This document shows, in pieces, positions 61,772 through 64,000 of a stretch of 64,000 nucleotides of DNA. The position numbers and the translations under genes are program-made. Position 1 is the stretch's first letter. Each line of letters starts with the position of its first letter. Under the pieces are notes generated by a model. That model did not search any database and was not told the DNA's origin. It saw only the letters and a list, made by a program, of their open reading frames with translations. Source of the DNA: Cohnella sp. GbtcB17 (GTDB lineage Bacteria; Bacillota; Bacilli; Paenibacillales; Paenibacillaceae); NCBI RefSeq assembly GCF_019091135.1, contig NZ_JAGXJW010000018.1, positions 57,639 through 121,638 on the forward strand, read 5' to 3'.

Positions 61772-63097
61772 CTAGCTTTCCTTCGTCCTCCGGCCTCGTC
61801 TGCTTGGCGGCTTGGGCGTGACCGGCTCGCTCGGAGCGTCCTCCGCAGGTGTCGCCGGAACCGCTGCTTCGGTCGCGACCGAAGCTTGCTTGCGTGGCCC
61901 CCGGGGCCTTGCGGCAGTCTCTCGCGTTCCGGGCGCCGCCTTTTCGACAGCCTCCGCCGTTTTGTCGCTCGCCGCTTGCTGACCGGCGTTCGTCGCTTTG
62001 CCGGCGGCGGCTTTCCTGCCGGCTCGCGCCGGTTTGCCCTCCGCAGCTTTCGCGCCAACATCGGCAGACTCGCCGGCGGCCGTCTCCCCGCTAGCAGCGA
62101 CCCGCTTGCGCTGCGCAGTTTCCTTGGCGACAGCGGCTGATGAATTTGCGCCAATCGCCGCCTGGTCGCCTTCGTTTTCCTCGTCAGCCTCGGCCGCTGA
62201 AGCCTGTTTCCCAACTTCGTCCGCGGCGTTCTGCCGCTCATCGCCTTCTACAACCTTGCGCTTCGCGGCTGCCAGCTTGGCCCGCGTTTCCTCGTCCAGC
62301 TCCAGCTCGCCGAAGCGCTCGATATCGATCTCCGGATACGCGAGGTCCAGCGACTCGAACGCTTCCGTTATAATTTTCAGCACGCGGTAATCGCGGTACC
62401 AGCGCTTGTCGGCAGGGACGATATGCCATGGGTTGCGCTTCGTGCCGGTCGCCTCGAAGACGTCTTCGTAGGCGCGGACGTACTCGTCCCAATGCTGCCG
62501 CTCCTTGAGGTCGTTCGGATCGAACTTCCACAGTTTGTCGGGCCGGGTGAGCCGATCTTGCAGCTTCTCCAGCTGAAATTCCTTGGAGATATGCAGAAAA
62601 ATTTTAATGACCAGCACGCCGCTGTCGGCAAGCAGCTTTTCGAAGTGCTTGATATGCTCCAGACGCCGCGCGGTTTCTTTTTTATCGATGAGGCCATGAA
62701 CGCGGGTGATCAGCACTTCCTCGTAATAAGAGCGGTTAAAGGAGGCGATGTATCCCTTTTGAGGGACCAGCTTGTGGGTTCGCCACAGGAAGTCGTGGGC
62801 CGCTTCCTCCGCGGTTGGCGTCTTGAAACTCTCGGCGCGGTAGCCTTGCGGATTGAGCGCGGACAACACCTTTTTCACCGTGCCGTCCTTGCCGCTGCAA
62901 TCCATCCCCTGAAATACGATCAGCACGCCGTGCGAGCGGCTCGCATACAGCTTTTCCTGCGCTTCCTGCAGTCGGTCGCGAAGTGCCTCGATCTCGGCTT
63001 CCACCTGTTCCTTGCTCTCGATATCTCCCGTATCGCGGGGGTCGAAATCCTTCAGGGATACGGGTCGCTTGCGGTCAAGCCTGGTGCGGTCGGCCAT
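61772..63097 (-). CDS. PPK2-family polyphosphate kinase with long low-complexity tail
   Basis: The 441-residue protein has the PPK2 core: VFQGMDCSGKDGTVKKVL (Walker A, residues 62-80), AEEAAHDFLWRTHK, FNRSYYEEVLITRVHG (Walker B region), LHISKEFQLEKLQDRL and RNPWHIVPADKRWYRDYRVL. Core proteins of this class are about 270-300 residues and phosphorylate nucleotides with polyphosphate. Here residues ~290-441 are an Ala/Lys/Glu/Thr-rich tail (KPARAGRKAAAGKATNAGQQA...), histone H1- or phasin-like and probably unstructured. Its role is unknown. Confidence 0.9.
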   Translation of the reverse strand: MADRTRLDRKRPVSLKDFDPRDTGDIESKEQVEAEIEALRDRLQEAQEKLYASRSHGVLIVFQGMDCSGKDGTVKKVLSALNPQGYRAESFKTPTAEEAAHDFLWRTHKLVPQKGYIASFNRSYYEEVLITRVHGLIDKKETARRLEHIKHFEKLLADSGVLVIKIFLHISKEFQLEKLQDRLTRPDKLWKFDPNDLKERQHWDEYVRAYEDVFEATGTKRNPWHIVPADKRWYRDYRVLKIITEAFESLDLAYPEIDIERFGELELDEETRAKLAAAKRKVVEGDERQNAADEVGKQASAAEADEENEGDQAAIGANSSAAVAKETAQRKRVAASGETAAGESADVGAKAAEGKPARAGRKAAAGKATNAGQQAASDKTAEAVEKAAPGTRETAARPRGPRKQASVATEAAVPATPAEDAPSEPVTPKPPSRRGRRTKES

Positions 63098-63426
63098 GCG
63101 CTCTCCTCCGATTCTCGCTCGAATATGGGACTGACGAGGTGCTCGTTTCTACGATTATAGCATTCCGCGACATAAAACTAGAAACGCAATAGCCGAGCAG
63201 GCTCCCTGTCTCTTAAAGCGCGTTCCGTGTTATCATTTGGCTAATATCGGAAACCGGGCGGCGAAAGGAGATGAACGGATGTTTATTCGTTCATTGGAAG
63301 ACCGGGCATCGAAAAATTATTTTTGAATGCATGTCGATTCGGCCGTCAGGCGCTCGTCGTGTTTATGAAAGCCAAAGGAACGACAGCCTAGGAGCTGCCG
63401 GTTCCCATCCAAAGGAGGAAAACAAA
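63098..63426. other. 329-bp regulatory region between divergent ppk2 and DGPF genes
   Basis: No convincing gene lies here; the open frame from 63271 has no supported start before 63427. The only feature I can support is the ECF42-like promoter at 63332-63358. Confidence 0.55.
63332..63358 (+). promoter_or_regulatory. Candidate ECF42-type promoter of the DGPF-sigma operon
   Basis: TGTCGA, 17 bases, CGTC matches the bipartite pattern I recall for ECF42 promoters (TGTCGA at -35 and CG(A/T)C at -10). It lies about 70 bases before the DGPF start, which is preceded by AAGGAGGA. Confidence 0.6.
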
Positions 63427-63861
63427 ATGCGTTTTATGATGATCGTCAAAGGAACTACGGATTCGGAAGCGGGCGTTATGCCGAGCGAGGAACTGGTCGC
63501 GGCGATGCAGCGGTACAACGAGGAGCTGGCCAAGCCGGGCGTGCTGGTGGCGGCCGACGGGCTTCACCCCACTTCGTCCGCCGTTCGAATCTCCTACCCG
63601 GAGGCGGGAGGCAAGCCCAAGATTACGGACGGACCGTTCACCGAGGCCAAGGAGATAATCGCCGGATTTACGATGATCGAGGTGAAGTCGAAGGAAGAAG
63701 CGCTCGAGTGGGCGCTCCGGATGCCGGATCCGCACGGATTTGGGCAAGGCCAGATCGAGCTTCGGCAGATTTTTGACATGACGGACCTGACGCAGGATCC
63801 GGAAATGCTGGCCAAGGAGCAGGCGCTGCGCGAGCGGCTTGAAGGACCGCGCAAGGCATGA
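63427..63861 (+). CDS. YCII-related/DGPF-domain protein
   Basis: The start at 63427 follows AAAGGAGGAAAA. The 144-residue protein has the DGPF/YCII fold (MRFMMIVKGTTDSEAG, ITDGPFTEAKEIIAGFTMI, SKEEALEWALRMPDP). Proteins with this domain are the known genomic partners of ECF42 sigma factors, and an ECF sigma gene starts within its stop codon (ATGA). The biochemical role of the DGPF protein is not settled. Confidence 0.92.
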   Translation: MRFMMIVKGTTDSEAGVMPSEELVAAMQRYNEELAKPGVLVAADGLHPTSSAVRISYPEAGGKPKITDGPFTEAKEIIAGFTMIEVKSKEEALEWALRMPDPHGFGQGQIELRQIFDMTDLTQDPEMLAKEQALRERLEGPRKA

Positions 63862-64000
63862 GCGACCGGGCCGCGCATCGCGCGATCGACGCCGTCTGGC
63901 GAATCGAGTCGGCCAAGCTGATCGCGCGCCTGGCGACGATGGTGCGCGATGTCGGCCTGGCGGAGGATCTGCTCGAGCTGATCGCCTCGATGGCGTTGTT
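63858..64000 (+). CDS. ECF42-type RNA polymerase sigma factor (N-terminal part, truncated by window edge)
   Basis: The visible 47 residues, including AVWRIESAKLIARLATMVRD and VGLAEDLLELIASMAL, match the first helices of ECF42 sigma factors (conserved region 2), in which the usual text is ESARLIAGLARMVRDVGLAED. After AED the usual AQDAL... is replaced by LLELIASMAL, which may be true divergence or a sequencing/frame problem. The ATGA overlap with the DGPF gene is the typical arrangement of this group. Confidence 0.75.
   Translation, partial: MSDRAAHRAIDAVWRIESAKLIARLATMVRDVGLAEDLLELIASMAL

Overview
The window reads as a chromosomal segment of a high-GC, low-motility-type Firmicute of the Paenibacillaceae (Cohnella/Paenibacillus-like). 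The evidence is indirect but consistent: strong GGAGG-type ribosome binding sites, lipoprotein solute-binding proteins, YesM/YesN-type two-component pairs beside LplABC-type sugar importers without their own ATPase, many glycoside hydrolases, and Bacillus-type Tdh-Kbl and YflT-like genes. No rRNA, tRNA, IS element, prophage or CRISPR array was seen.

Layout. Positions 2-964 hold the end of a GH105 unsaturated glycuronyl hydrolase, followed by a 0.95 kb array of 91-bp tandem repeats. Positions 2153-9361 are one tightly packed operon: a two-gene (split) CehA/McbA-type PHP metallohydrolase, a GDPD-fold phosphodiesterase, a LacI regulator and a complete YnjB-like ABC importer. This looks like an uptake-and-cleavage pathway for an unidentified phosphodiester or ester. 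Positions 9383-12717 (minus) encode a YesM/YesN pair divergent from an LplB-LplC-LplA importer (12941-16482), which is followed by two paralogous GH29-like hydrolases, one cytoplasmic and one secreted with three C-terminal modules.

Positions 20162-25078 hold regulators and small enzymes: a BltD-like GNAT, a divergent AraC/SDR pair, and a divergent LysR/MFS pair with a clean LysR box. Positions 25207-25408 are a second short repeat array. Positions 25455-29011 hold a GH51 arabinofuranosidase, a divergent ArsR-like regulator sharing a half-site-rich intergenic region, and an intracellular GH16-like protein. Positions 29324-40672 are a mixed region: DUF2935, a histidine phosphatase, remnants of an SDR and an AraC gene, an epimerase-MDR operon with a divergent AraC, LrgA-LrgB with an unknown small protein, a formylglycine-generating enzyme, two half-size chromate transporters, and a ROK regulator.

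Positions 40907-55025 form a second glycan locus: a 1299-residue secreted multimodular protein, an AraC-type response regulator and YesM kinase, an importer without ATPase, a GH2 beta-mannosidase and a GH78-like alpha/alpha-barrel enzyme. The two transcription units flanking the two-component genes share an 18-bp upstream motif and an AAGCGCTT palindrome. Positions 55373-63861 hold an XRE-cupin regulator divergent from Tdh-Kbl (threonine to glycine), an aldo/keto reductase, a methyltransferase, stress-protein genes, a third 51-bp repeat array, and a PPK2 polyphosphate kinase with a long Ala/Lys-rich tail. The window ends with a DGPF/YCII protein overlapping the start of an ECF42-type sigma factor, preceded by a matching candidate autoregulated promoter.
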